Shown here piece by piece: positions 50,465 through 60,108 of a stretch of DNA of 64,000 bases. The stretch spans positions 248,001 through 312,000 of the forward strand of contig CAKULK010000001.1 of the NCBI GenBank assembly GCA_934667275.1. The letters are read 5' to 3'. The translations under genes were made by a program, and so were the position numbers. Source of the stretch: an uncultured Bacteroidales bacterium (GTDB lineage: Bacteria; Bacteroidota; Bacteroidia; Bacteroidales; Paludibacteraceae). Position 1 is the first letter of the stretch, and each line of letters starts with the position of its first letter. The notes beneath the pieces are model-generated. The model had not been told where the DNA came from. It did not search any database and worked only from the letters and a program-made list of their open reading frames with translations.

Positions 50465-52014
50465 GAGCATTAGTAAGCGTAAGCGACAAGACAGGATTAG
50501 TAGAGTTCGTACAGGGTTTGCAACAACATGGGTGGGAGATTATCGCCACAGGCGGTACCCAACGTCTGTTGGAAGACGCGGGCGTACACACGATTGGTAT
50601 CTCCGAGGTAACAGGTTTTCCTGAGATATGCGACGGTCGTGTCAAGACCTTGCACCCCAAAGTGCATGGCGCACTGTTGGCACGACGCGACGAACCTTCC
50701 CACTTGCAGGCACTCAAAGAGAACGGTATCGAGTTCATCGATATGGTTTGTGTAAACCTCTATCCGTTCCGCGAGACGATTGCCAAAGAGGGGACAACTA
50801 TGGCTGAGGCTATCGAGAAAATAGACATAGGCGGTCCGTCAATGTTGCGCTCGGCGGCTAAGAACTGGAATGATGTTACTGTGGTATGCGACCCCGCTGA
50901 TTATCAGCGTATTCTGGAAGAAATCCACGCTACGGGGAACACCACCCGCGATACGCGTTTGCAGTTGTCTGCCAAGGCATATACACACACTGCAGAATAC
51001 GATATGTGTATTGCCACCTACATGCGCAAGGCGGCAGGGCTGAACGAGAAACTATTCCTCGAATACGACCTCAAGCAGAGTCTGCGCTACGGCGAGAACC
51101 CGCATCAGGATGCCAAATTCTATGCTGCTTTGGAGCCTGTGCCTTTCTCTTTGGCAACTGCAAAACAACTCAACGGCAAAGAATTGTCATACAACAACAT
51201 ACAAGACGCCAACGCGGCCCTTAACATCGTTCGCGAGTTTGGCGACACGCCTTTCTGTGTAGGACTCAAGCACATGAATCCATGTGGCGCAGCCATAGGA
51301 AAAGATGTGGTTGAGGCGTGGACAAAAGCCTACGAGGCAGACAAAGTGTCTATCTTCGGAGGCATCGTGGCTACCAACTGCGAATTGACTCGCGAGGCAG
51401 CAGAACTGATGAAACCTGTCTTCCTTGAGATTATTATGGCTCCTAAGTTCTCTCAGGGCGCGCTCGAAGTACTCTGCACAAAGAAAAATCTGCGTCTGTT
51501 GGAGGTGAATATGGACGCCGACACCAAGCAACCTATGCAATATGTGTCTGTCAATGGAGGCCTGTTGGCGCAGCACCAAGACACCACAACGGTTGCGCTG
51601 ACAAAAGAAATGTGCGTTACCGAGACCCAACCTTCCGATGAGCAAATGACCGATTTACAGTTCGCTTGGCGTATCGTAAAGCATGTGAAATCAAATGCGA
51701 TTGTGGTGGTGAAGAATGGTCGCACCTATGGTGTGGGAGCCGGTCAGATGAACCGTGTCGGTTCGGCTGGTATCGCACTCCGTCAGGCGGAGGAGGCACT
51801 TGCGGCAGAGGGAAAAGATATTCGCAAAGAAGGATTGGTGATGGGTTCCGATGGTTTCTTCCCATTTGGCGATAGTGTAGAGAGCGCAGCCGAATATGGC
51901 ATTGCGGCGATTGTGCAACCGGGCGGAAGTGTCCGCGACGAGGAGAGTATCGTGGCGGCCAACAAGCACAAGATACCTATGTTGTTCACTGGAATGAGAC
52001 ACTTCAAACACTAA
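50461..52014 (+). CDS. purH: Bifunctional AICAR transformylase / IMP cyclohydrolase
   Basis: A 517-residue protein for the last two steps to IMP. The N-terminal cyclohydrolase domain (MGS-like fold, ALVSVSDKTGLVEFVQGL; TGFPEICDGRVKTLHPKVHG) is followed by the transformylase domain with RYGENPHQDAKFY and FCVGLKHMNPCGAAIG (Lys-His active site) and PGGSVRDEESIVAANKH at the end. It overlaps purN at the start and the following gene at its stop codon (TAATG). Confidence 0.96.
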   Translation: MRALVSVSDKTGLVEFVQGLQQHGWEIIATGGTQRLLEDAGVHTIGISEVTGFPEICDGRVKTLHPKVHGALLARRDEPSHLQALKENGIEFIDMVCVNLYPFRETIAKEGTTMAEAIEKIDIGGPSMLRSAAKNWNDVTVVCDPADYQRILEEIHATGNTTRDTRLQLSAKAYTHTAEYDMCIATYMRKAAGLNEKLFLEYDLKQSLRYGENPHQDAKFYAALEPVPFSLATAKQLNGKELSYNNIQDANAALNIVREFGDTPFCVGLKHMNPCGAAIGKDVVEAWTKAYEADKVSIFGGIVATNCELTREAAELMKPVFLEIIMAPKFSQGALEVLCTKKNLRLLEVNMDADTKQPMQYVSVNGGLLAQHQDTTTVALTKEMCVTETQPSDEQMTDLQFAWRIVKHVKSNAIVVVKNGRTYGVGAGQMNRVGSAGIALRQAEEALAAEGKDIRKEGLVMGSDGFFPFGDSVESAAEYGIAAIVQPGGSVRDEESIVAANKHKIPMLFTGMRHFKH

Positions 52015-52037
52015 TGTCTAATTTTGTAGATTCTCCA

Positions 52038-53285
52038 ATGAAGCGCGTTTTAGTAGTAGGTGGCGGCGGGCGTGAGCATGCGATAGTGTATGCGCTCAGT
52101 CGTAGCAAGCAAGTTGAGAAGATATACTGTGCCCCGGGCAATGCAGGGATAGCAGACTTGGCGGAGTGTGTATCTCTCAAGGATACCGATGTCGAAGGTC
52201 TGCTGGCGTTTGCCCAATCGCACAACGTGGATTTGGCGGTTGTCGGTCCCGAGGCGGCTTTGGCAGCAGGTATAGTGGACACTTTCCGCGCAGCAGGCAT
52301 ACCCATCTTCGGACACACCCGTGCAGCGACACAGATTGAGTCGTCCAAGGAGTTTGCCAAGCAGATAATGACCCGCTACAATGTTCCTACGGCAGGTTAT
52401 CAGTCGTTTTCCGACTACGAGGAGGCGCGCGCGTATATCGCCAAGGGGACATTTCCGGTGGTGTTGAAATACGATGGATTGGCTGCCGGAAAGGGGGTGG
52501 TCATAGCCCAAGACTATGACGAGGCAGAGCGCACTTTGCGCGATATGTTGGTGGACGAGGAGTTTGGAAAAGGGCGTGTGTTGGTCGAGGACTACCTGAC
52601 CGGACCCGAGTTCTCGTTCATGTGTTTTGTGTCGGGCGAGCGTGTCTATCCTATGCCTCTGGCGCAGGACCACAAGCGGGCATACGATGGCGACAAAGGT
52701 CCGAATACTGGCGGTATGGGAGCATATACGCCGCTGCCGTTCATCACCAAAGACGACGAGGCGTTTGCCCTTGAATATGTGTTGCAAGCCACTGCCACTG
52801 GCATGGCGAAAGAGGGACTGCCCCTGTCTGGGGTGCTGTATGGCGGACTGATGAAAACCCCGCAAGGTATCAAAGTCATAGAATTTAACGCCCGTTTCGG
52901 AGACCCCGAGACCGAGGTGATACTCCCCTTGCTTGAAACCGATGCCTATGATGTCTTCTACGCTATCGCCACCGGTGGCGAATTGGCGGAAGTGCGTTGG
53001 CATGAGAAAGCCACGGTGGGCGTGGTGTTGGCGTCGAAAGGCTACCCCGCGCACTACGAAAAGGGCTTTCCTATCACGGGCGTGGAGGACTACAACGGAC
53101 CTGTCTTCCACATGGGAACCAAGCGCGCAGACCGGCAACTGCTCACCAACGGCGGGCGTGTGATGATGTGCATTGCCACAGGCAAAGACATCGCCGAAGC
53201 ACAGCACAAAGTCTATCAGGAGATAGAAAAAATACATTGTGATAACTTGTTTTACAGAAAAGATATAGCCTATCAAGCATTATGA
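52038..53285 (+). CDS. purD: Phosphoribosylamine-glycine ligase
   Basis: A 415-residue ATP-grasp ligase for the second step of purine synthesis. RVLVVGGGGREHAIVYAL is the N-terminus, YDGLAAGKGVVIAQDYDEA and NTGGMGAYTPLPF lie in the ATP-grasp core, and EFNARFGDPETEVILPLL is the metal-binding block. An ATG at 52014 overlapping the purH stop would add MSNFVDSP; I prefer 52038 because the conserved N-terminus begins there. It overlaps folD at its stop (ATGA). Confidence 0.94.
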   Translation: MKRVLVVGGGGREHAIVYALSRSKQVEKIYCAPGNAGIADLAECVSLKDTDVEGLLAFAQSHNVDLAVVGPEAALAAGIVDTFRAAGIPIFGHTRAATQIESSKEFAKQIMTRYNVPTAGYQSFSDYEEARAYIAKGTFPVVLKYDGLAAGKGVVIAQDYDEAERTLRDMLVDEEFGKGRVLVEDYLTGPEFSFMCFVSGERVYPMPLAQDHKRAYDGDKGPNTGGMGAYTPLPFITKDDEAFALEYVLQATATGMAKEGLPLSGVLYGGLMKTPQGIKVIEFNARFGDPETEVILPLLETDAYDVFYAIATGGELAEVRWHEKATVGVVLASKGYPAHYEKGFPITGVEDYNGPVFHMGTKRADRQLLTNGGRVMMCIATGKDIAEAQHKVYQEIEKIHCDNLFYRKDIAYQAL

Positions 53286-54130
53286 TTATAGACGGAAAAC
53301 AGATTTCTCAGGCTCTGAAAGATGAGATGAAAGAAGAGGTGGCTCGCCTCAAAGCACAATACGGCAGGTGTCCTCGCTTGGAGGTCATTATCGTGGGGAA
53401 TAACCCCGCCTCGCGGTCGTATGTGCGCGGGAAGATTAAGGCGACCGAGTACTGCGGCTTTGACGGTGAACTCATCGAACTGCCAGAGGATGTGCAGGAG
53501 AGCGTATTGCTTAGCGAGATAGACCGCCTCAACCGCGACAACGGTGTGGACGGAATACTCGTACAACTGCCCCTCCCGCATCATATTGACGAACAGAAGG
53601 TGATTGACGCAATCTCGCCCGAGAAAGATGTGGACGGTTTTCACCCCGAGAACGTGGCACGCTTGTGGCTCAACCAGGATTGTATCCTGCCTTGTACGCC
53701 GAAAGGTATCATCGTACTACTCGAGAAAGCAGGTGTGCAATTAGCAGGCAAACATGCGGTGGTTGTCGGGCGCAGCAACATTGTGGGCAAGCCCGTTGCC
53801 AAACTGCTGCTGGATAAGAACTGCACGGTAACCATAGCGCACTCACGTACACAGAATCTGCCTGCATTGTGTCGCGAGGCGGATATCCTTGTGGCGGCTG
53901 TAGGGCGTGCCAAGATGATTACTGCCGACTATGTCAAACCGGGCGCGGCGGTGATGGATGTAGGTATCAATCGCACCGAAGACGGACACCTTGTCGGTGA
54001 TGTGGATTTCGAGGCGGTCAAAGATATCGCGGGCTGTATCACCCCCGTCCCCGGCGGCGTAGGTCCTATGACCATCACCATGCTCATGCGCAACACCATC
54101 GAGTGTTTCAAGAAAAGAATGACACGCTAA
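53282..54130 (+). CDS. folD: Bifunctional methylenetetrahydrofolate dehydrogenase / cyclohydrolase
   Basis: A 282-residue enzyme making 10-formyl-tetrahydrofolate. ASRSYVRGKIKATEYCG holds the catalytic Lys-Tyr region, GILVQLPLPHHIDEQKVI and VVVGRSNIVGKPVAKLLL the NADP site, and PVPGGVGPMTITMLMRNTI the C-terminus. Its place between purD and purT makes sense: it supplies the one-carbon donor for PurN and PurH. Confidence 0.96.
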   Translation: MIIDGKQISQALKDEMKEEVARLKAQYGRCPRLEVIIVGNNPASRSYVRGKIKATEYCGFDGELIELPEDVQESVLLSEIDRLNRDNGVDGILVQLPLPHHIDEQKVIDAISPEKDVDGFHPENVARLWLNQDCILPCTPKGIIVLLEKAGVQLAGKHAVVVGRSNIVGKPVAKLLLDKNCTVTIAHSRTQNLPALCREADILVAAVGRAKMITADYVKPGAAVMDVGINRTEDGHLVGDVDFEAVKDIAGCITPVPGGVGPMTITMLMRNTIECFKKRMTR

Positions 54131-54252
54131 CCAGACCTTCCCCGTCCCCTCCTTTTGAGGAGGGGCGGACAGAACGGGTTAAACCAATCAACCCTATAAA
54201 CGGATTAAACTTCTTTTTAACTTTTCAACTCCTAAACTCCTCAACCCAAAAG

Positions 54253-55434
54253 ATGACCATCTCCACTCCCCTCACTCCCGTCGCCACCCGTGCTTTGTTG
54301 CTCGGGTCGGGCGAACTCGGCAAAGAAATAACCATCGAACTGCAACGCTACGGTGTGGAAGTCATTGCGTGCGACAAGTACGCCAATGCCCCCGCTATGC
54401 AGGTAGCGCACCGCAGCCATGTCTTCAATATGCTCGACGGTGATGCCCTCCGCCGTGTGGTGGAGCAGGAGCAACCCGCCCTAATCATCCCCGAGGTGGA
54501 GGCGATAGCCACACCCACCTTGGTGAAACTTGAGAAAGAGGGCTACCGCGTCATCCCTACCGCCCATGCGGCTTTCCTCACAATGAACCGTGAGGCAATA
54601 CGCCGTCTGGCAGCCGAAGAACTGCATATCCCTACCGCACGCTACGAGTTCGCCGACGACCATGCGCAGTTCCTTGCCGCCGTGGAGCATATCGGTCTGC
54701 CGTGCGTGGTCAAGCCTATTATGTCCTCGTCGGGGCACGGTCAATCCACTGTCAAGACAGAGGCGGACATCGAACCCGCATGGCATGTGAGTCAGGAAGG
54801 CGGTCGAGCAGGTGCAGGGCGTGTGATTGTCGAGGGCTTTGTGCGTTTCGACTATGAGATAACGCTCCTTACCGTGCGCCACGCGGGCGGCACGCTCTTC
54901 CTGCAACCGATAGGACACCACCAGGTGGACGGCGACTACCGCGAGTCGTGGCAGCCGCAGGCTATGTCCGAAGCGGCATTGGCGCAGGCGCAGGACATCG
55001 CCCGCAAGATCACCGATGCCCTCGGCGGCTATGGTATCTTCGGTGTGGAGATGTTCGTCTGTGGCGACGAGGTCATCTTCTCCGAGGTCAGCCCGCGTCC
55101 GCACGATACGGGTATGGTGACGATGATCAGCCAGGACCTCTCCGAGTTTGCGCTCCATGCGCGTGCGGTACTCGGCTTGCCGATACCCGAAGTGCGTTTC
55201 TTCGGTGCGTCGGCGTCCAAGGCGATTGTCATCGAGGGCAACGGCACCGAGGTCGTCTTCTCAGGCTTGGAGAAAGCCCTTTCCGTCCCCGGTGTGCAGG
55301 TGCGTCTCTTCGGCAAACCCGAGGTCAGCGGACACCGCCGCTACGGTGTCATTCTCGCTACCGCCGCTACCGTCGGGCAAGCCCTCGCCAAAGCCGAACA
55401 AGCCTACAGCGAAATCACTTATACTGTCAAGTAG
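54253..55434 (+). CDS. purT: Formate-dependent phosphoribosylglycinamide formyltransferase
   Basis: A 393-residue ATP-grasp enzyme that formylates GAR with formate and ATP, the folate-independent version of PurN. LLLGSGELGKEITIELQRYG, IIPEVEAIATPTLVKLE, VVKPIMSSSGHGQSTVK and FSEVSPRPHDTGMVTMI are characteristic. The longer open frame from 54103 overlaps folD and has no conserved sequence; ATG 54253 is used. Its leader repeats the word ATAAACGGATTAAAC found also before purE. Confidence 0.95.
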   Translation: MTISTPLTPVATRALLLGSGELGKEITIELQRYGVEVIACDKYANAPAMQVAHRSHVFNMLDGDALRRVVEQEQPALIIPEVEAIATPTLVKLEKEGYRVIPTAHAAFLTMNREAIRRLAAEELHIPTARYEFADDHAQFLAAVEHIGLPCVVKPIMSSSGHGQSTVKTEADIEPAWHVSQEGGRAGAGRVIVEGFVRFDYEITLLTVRHAGGTLFLQPIGHHQVDGDYRESWQPQAMSEAALAQAQDIARKITDALGGYGIFGVEMFVCGDEVIFSEVSPRPHDTGMVTMISQDLSEFALHARAVLGLPIPEVRFFGASASKAIVIEGNGTEVVFSGLEKALSVPGVQVRLFGKPEVSGHRRYGVILATAATVGQALAKAEQAYSEITYTVK

Positions 55435-55508
55435 CAGCCTTCCGTGTCGGGGCAATCGCCCTACCACTGCCCTACCACTCATATAGGATGTATATAGAAA
55501 GTATAGGA

Positions 55509-55556
55509 GATTGATAGGTGATTGATAGGTGATTGATAGGTGATTCCCCTGAGGAT
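55509..55556 (+). repeat. 11-bp tandem repeat (four units) before purB
   Basis: Unit GATTGATAGGT, four perfect copies (55509-55552) plus GATT, in the 203-bp spacer between purT and purB. No other function is visible. Confidence 0.9.
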
Positions 55557-55576
55557 ACCATAAGAGTGGCAGGGGA

Positions 55577-55595
55577 CGCGGGCGCCCCGCCCGCG
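55577..55595. repeat. GC-rich palindrome before purB
   Basis: CGCGGGC (55577-55583), loop GCCCC, GCCCGCG (55589-55595). There is no T stretch, so it is not an intrinsic terminator; it resembles REP-type intergenic palindromes. Confidence 0.6.
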
Positions 55596-55637
55596 GAATG
55601 AAACCCTCAAAACCAAGAACATAACAAACCAACCATA

Positions 55638-56930
55638 ATGATAGATCGTTATTCGCGCCCACAGATGCGCAAAATCTGGACAGAAGAGAATAAGTTTAAC
55701 GCTTATCTCGAAGTGGAAATACTGGCAGCCGAGGCTTGGTCCACACTGGGGGTTGTACCCAAAGAGGACGTCGCTTTGCTGCGCGAAAAAGCCAAATTTG
55801 ATGTAAATCGTATCCACGAGATAGAGGAAATCACGCGCCACGACGTGGTGGCTTTCACGCGTGCCGTGAGTGAGTCTTTGGGAGAGGAACGCAAATGGGT
55901 GCACTACGGCTTGACCTCCACCGATGTGGTCGATACCGCCAACGGCTACCTCCTCAAGCAGGCAAACGCTATCCTTTACAAGGACCTGCAGTCGTTTATG
56001 GAGGTGCTCCGCCGCCGTGCCAACGAGTTCAAATACACGCCCGTCATCGGGCGTACACACGGTATGCACGCCGATGTAACCTCTTTCGGCTTGAAATGGG
56101 CGTTGTGGTACGAGGAGATGAAGCGTAATCTTGCGCGTTTCGAGATGGCAGCACGTGGCGTGGAGGCTGGTAAACTGTCAGGCGCGGTGGGCAACTATGC
56201 CAATATCCCGCCCGAGATACAGGAATATGTGTGCCAACATCTCGGTATCGAGTCGGCGGCGATTGCCACACAGGTCTTGGGGCGCGACCGTCATGCGTTC
56301 TATATCGCCACATTGGCTATCATCGCTGGCACACTCGAGCAGATGGCATTGGAGGTACGCAATATGCAACGTCAGGAGGTGCGCGAAGTGGAAGAAGCGT
56401 TCCGCAAAGGGCAAAAAGGCTCTTCGGCTATGCCCCACAAGCGCAATCCGATTTCATCAGAGAATATCTGTGGTTGCGCGCGCGTCATGCGTGGATATAT
56501 GTGTACCGCGTCGGAAAATATCGCCCTTTGGCACGAACGCGACATCTCACATTCGTCCACCGAGCGTATCGTCTTGCCAGACGCTACCATGCTTCTCGAT
56601 TATATGTTGTCGCGCTTCGAGGGCGTGTTGGACAACTTGGTCGTTTATCCGGAGAATATGCTCCGCAATATCGGTCTCACGCATGGTGCAATCTTTGCGC
56701 AGCGTGTGATGAACGCACTCATTGAGAAAGGTTTTGTGCGCGAGCAGGCATACGACTTGGTGCAACCGGTGGCAATGCGCACCTTGATGGAGGGCGGCGA
56801 AATGCAGGACAATCTCAAGAAGACGCCGGAGGTGGTCGCACACCTCACCGAGGCAGAAATTGACAACTGCTTCACGCTGGACTATTATATGAAAAATGTG
56901 GATTATATCTTCAACAAAGTAGGTATTTAA
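55638..56930 (+). CDS. purB: Adenylosuccinate lyase
   Basis: A 430-residue enzyme of the fumarase/aspartase superfamily that acts twice, on SAICAR and on adenylosuccinate, releasing fumarate. The signature loop is KGSSAMPHKRNPISSENI; TRHDVVAFTRAVSE and GRTHGMHADVTSFG carry catalytic residues. purA begins 9 bp later, so the two steps from IMP to AMP lie side by side. Confidence 0.96.
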   Translation: MIDRYSRPQMRKIWTEENKFNAYLEVEILAAEAWSTLGVVPKEDVALLREKAKFDVNRIHEIEEITRHDVVAFTRAVSESLGEERKWVHYGLTSTDVVDTANGYLLKQANAILYKDLQSFMEVLRRRANEFKYTPVIGRTHGMHADVTSFGLKWALWYEEMKRNLARFEMAARGVEAGKLSGAVGNYANIPPEIQEYVCQHLGIESAAIATQVLGRDRHAFYIATLAIIAGTLEQMALEVRNMQRQEVREVEEAFRKGQKGSSAMPHKRNPISSENICGCARVMRGYMCTASENIALWHERDISHSSTERIVLPDATMLLDYMLSRFEGVLDNLVVYPENMLRNIGLTHGAIFAQRVMNALIEKGFVREQAYDLVQPVAMRTLMEGGEMQDNLKKTPEVVAHLTEAEIDNCFTLDYYMKNVDYIFNKVGI

Positions 56931-56939
56931 TTTTCGATT

Positions 56940-58235
56940 ATGAAAAAAGCAGATATTCTTTTAGGACTTCAGTGGGGCGATGAGGGCAAAGGCAAAGTGG
57001 TCGATGTGCTTACCCCGCGTTATGATGTGATTGCCCGTTTCCAAGGCGGACCCAATGCTGGGCATACCCTTGAGTTCGATGGTCAGAAGTATGTGCTTCG
57101 CAGTATCCCGTCGGGTATTTTCCAAGGCGGCAAAATCAATATCATCGGAAATGGCGTAGTGCTTGATCCTCTGTTGTTTATGAAGGAGGCGGAGGAATTG
57201 GCACAGTCGGGACACCCGCTCACCGAGCGTCTGTTTATCTCCAAGAAAGCCCACCTTATCCTGCCCACCCATCGCCTGTTGGACCAAGCCAACGAGGCGG
57301 CAAAAGGCAAAGCCAAGATTGGCACAACGGGAAAGGGTATCGGTCCTGCTTACACCGACAAGGTAAGCCGCAACGGGCTGCGCGTGGGCGACATTCTGGA
57401 TAACTTCGACGAGAAATATGCCGTAGCGCGTCAGCGTCATATCGAGATGATCGAGGCGCTCAATCATACCGCCCTCGAGAAAGGCGGCGAACCGGTATCT
57501 CTCGAGGGCTTGGAAGCCCTCGAAGCCGAGTGGATGCAGGGCGTGGAGTACCTCCGCCGTTTCCGCTTTATCGACAGTGAGCATTTTGTAAATCGCTGTT
57601 TGAATGAAGACAAATCCATCCTTTGCGAGGGCGCACAGGGTTCGCTCTTGGATGTCGATTTCGGCTCTTATCCTTTCGTTACTTCCTCCAATACTATCTG
57701 TGCGGGGGCTTGTACGGGTCTCGGTCTCGCGCCTAGCCGTATTGGCGAGGTCTATGGTATCTTCAAAGCCTATTGCACCCGCGTCGGGTCTGGACCTTTC
57801 CCCACGGAGTTGTTCGACGAGACCGGTGCCAAAATGCGTTCTGTCGGACACGAGTTTGGTGCCGTTACGGGGCGTGAACGCCGCTGCGGCTGGATCGACT
57901 TGGTCGCTCTCCGCTACACCATCATGCTCAATGGCGTAACTCAACTCATTATGATGAAATCCGATGTCCTCGACTCGTTTGAGACCATCAAGGCTTGTAC
58001 GGCATACAAGATAAACGGTGTGGAAACCCGCGAGTTTCCTTTCTCCATCGAGAGTGGGGTAGAACCTGTCTATGTCGAGTTGCCGGGGTGGAAGCAGGAT
58101 CTCACCGCCTGCCGCCACGAGGAAGAACTGCCAAAGGCGTTCCGCGACTATGTGGATTTCTTGGAGCGTGAACTACAAACGCCAATCAAAATCATCTCGG
58201 TTGGTCCCGACCGCGAAGCAACTATTTTACGATAA
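56940..58235 (+). CDS. purA: Adenylosuccinate synthetase
   Basis: A 431-residue GTP-dependent ligase joining IMP and aspartate. LGLQWGDEGKGKVVDVL (P-loop and catalytic Asp), GPNAGHTL (catalytic His), GTTGKGIGPAYTDKVSR and TGRERRCGWIDLVALRY are all present. It sits between purB and purF, 9 and 15 bp away. Confidence 0.96.
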   Translation: MKKADILLGLQWGDEGKGKVVDVLTPRYDVIARFQGGPNAGHTLEFDGQKYVLRSIPSGIFQGGKINIIGNGVVLDPLLFMKEAEELAQSGHPLTERLFISKKAHLILPTHRLLDQANEAAKGKAKIGTTGKGIGPAYTDKVSRNGLRVGDILDNFDEKYAVARQRHIEMIEALNHTALEKGGEPVSLEGLEALEAEWMQGVEYLRRFRFIDSEHFVNRCLNEDKSILCEGAQGSLLDVDFGSYPFVTSSNTICAGACTGLGLAPSRIGEVYGIFKAYCTRVGSGPFPTELFDETGAKMRSVGHEFGAVTGRERRCGWIDLVALRYTIMLNGVTQLIMMKSDVLDSFETIKACTAYKINGVETREFPFSIESGVEPVYVELPGWKQDLTACRHEEELPKAFRDYVDFLERELQTPIKIISVGPDREATILR

Positions 58236-58250
58236 TAAAACTATTGTTTG

Positions 58251-60080
58251 ATGGAACCACTAAAACACGAGTGCGGTGTGGCGATGGTGCGCCTGCTCAA
58301 ACCGCTTTCTTTTTATCAGCAGAAATATGGCACATGGCAGTATGGCTTGAATAAGTTGTACTTGCTTATGGAGAAACAGCACAATCGTGGTCAGGAGGGT
58401 GCGGGCTTGGCGTGTGTGAAAATGCAAGCCGAGGCTGGCGAGGAATTTATTTTTCGTGAGCGTGCTTTGGGGAGCGGGGCTATTACGGAGATATTTGCCA
58501 ATGTGCAAAAGCAGTTGGCGGAGTTCGATTCCGCTATGTTGCGTGATGCCGACTATGCCGCGCGCTACGTACCGTACGCAGGCGAGATGTATATGGGGCA
58601 CCTCCGCTATTCCACTACAGGCAAAAGTGGTATCTCGTATGTCCACCCCTTCCTGCGGCGCAACAATTGGCGCGCGCGTAATCTTGTCATGTGTGGTAAT
58701 TTCAATATGACCAATGCCGACGAGGTTTTTGCGCACCTCAAATCGCTTGGGCAGCATCCGCGTATCAACTCTGATACTTATGTCTTGCTTGAGCAACTCG
58801 GGCATCGTCTTGATCGTGAGTCCGAACGGGTCTATGCTGAAGCAAAAAGTGAGGGCTTAACGGGGATGGCGATAACGCAGTATATCGAGCAACATATCAA
58901 TGTGGCAAATATTCTCTCTGACTGCAGTCCGCTATGGGATGGTGGTTATGTGATGTGCGGTATGACAGGTAGCGGCGAGTGTTTCTCTATGCGCGACCCT
59001 TGGGGCATACGTTCCGCCTTTTATTTCTGCAACGACGAGATGATGGTGCTGGCGAGCGAGCGTCCTGTGTTGCAGACCGCCTTTAATGTGCCAATCGAAG
59101 AAGTGCACGAACTCCTTCCCGGACAGGCGATTTTCGTCTCAAAAGACGGCGATATACGTCTCCAACAGATACTCGAGCCACGCCGTTTGCAGGCTTGTTC
59201 GTTTGAGCGAATCTATTTCTCGCGCGGGTCAGACCGAGACATCTATCTCGAGCGTAAGCAACTGGGGGCCAGTCTTGTACCGAGAGTTTTGGAGAGTATC
59301 GGCAATGATGTGGAAAATACGGTCTTCTCGTTTATTCCTAATACTGCGGAAGTTGCATACTATGGTATGACTGATGAGGTGCAACGACTTTCGGGAAAGC
59401 CTGTCCGTCGAGAGAAAGTGGTCTGGAAAGATATCAAACTGCGCACGTTCATCACCGAGTCAAACTCCCGAAACGACCTTGCCGCACATGTCTATGACAT
59501 CACGTATGGCACGGTTCGTCCGCATATCGACAATCTGGTCGTCATCGACGATTCCATTGTCCGTGGTACCACATTGCGCGAATCGATTATTCGTATTCTC
59601 GACCGTCTGCAACCTAAAAAAATAGTCTTTGTATCGTCCTCGCCGCAGATTCGCTATCCAGATTATTATGGTATTGATATGGCGCGTTTCTCGGAGTTTA
59701 TTGCCTTCAAGGCGGCTATTGCGCTATTGCGTGACCGCGGTATGCAGAGCCGTATTGACGAAGTATATCGTCTTTGTCTCCGTCAGCGCGAGGCAATGGA
59801 AAACGGACTGCCCAAAGACCAATATCAGAACTATGTGCGTATGATTTACGAACCCTTCACCGATGAGGAAGTGTCTGCCAAGATGGCACAACTGCTCCGT
59901 AGCCCCGAAGTAACAAGTCCGGTGGAGATTGTCTTCCAGACTATCGACGGTTTGCATGAGGCATGCCCCAACCATCCGGGCGACTGGTATTTCTCGGGCA
60001 ACTATCCCACTCCGGGAGGTCTTCGTCGCCTTAATCAGGCATTTATTGACTATGTAGAAGAATCTGTATCTCAATTCTAA
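58251..60080 (+). CDS. purF: Amidophosphoribosyltransferase, long Bacteroidota form
   Basis: A 609-residue enzyme for the committed step of purine synthesis (PRPP plus glutamine to phosphoribosylamine). The N-terminus MEPLKHECGVAMVRLLKPL should be trimmed to expose Cys8 as the Ntn nucleophile; EKQHNRGQEGAGLACVK and HLRYSTTGKSGIS follow in the glutaminase domain. The PRPP motif is NLVVIDDSIVRGTTLRE in the C-terminal domain. It is about 100 residues longer than the E. coli enzyme. The ATG at 58251 is used; an adjacent TTG is not needed. Confidence 0.94.
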   Translation: MEPLKHECGVAMVRLLKPLSFYQQKYGTWQYGLNKLYLLMEKQHNRGQEGAGLACVKMQAEAGEEFIFRERALGSGAITEIFANVQKQLAEFDSAMLRDADYAARYVPYAGEMYMGHLRYSTTGKSGISYVHPFLRRNNWRARNLVMCGNFNMTNADEVFAHLKSLGQHPRINSDTYVLLEQLGHRLDRESERVYAEAKSEGLTGMAITQYIEQHINVANILSDCSPLWDGGYVMCGMTGSGECFSMRDPWGIRSAFYFCNDEMMVLASERPVLQTAFNVPIEEVHELLPGQAIFVSKDGDIRLQQILEPRRLQACSFERIYFSRGSDRDIYLERKQLGASLVPRVLESIGNDVENTVFSFIPNTAEVAYYGMTDEVQRLSGKPVRREKVVWKDIKLRTFITESNSRNDLAAHVYDITYGTVRPHIDNLVVIDDSIVRGTTLRESIIRILDRLQPKKIVFVSSSPQIRYPDYYGIDMARFSEFIAFKAAIALLRDRGMQSRIDEVYRLCLRQREAMENGLPKDQYQNYVRMIYEPFTDEEVSAKMAQLLRSPEVTSPVEIVFQTIDGLHEACPNHPGDWYFSGNYPTPGGLRRLNQAFIDYVEESVSQF

Positions 60081-60108
60081 GAATCAATTAAACAGCAAAT
60101 AATATATA

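Noticed and set aside
54103..54252. Extended start of PurT overlapping folD
   Set aside because: The extra 50 residues are translated spacer words; the PurT family begins near 54253.
55577..55595. GC-rich palindrome before purB as a rho-independent terminator
   Set aside because: There is no T tract on either strand and it lies between genes of one apparent transcription unit.
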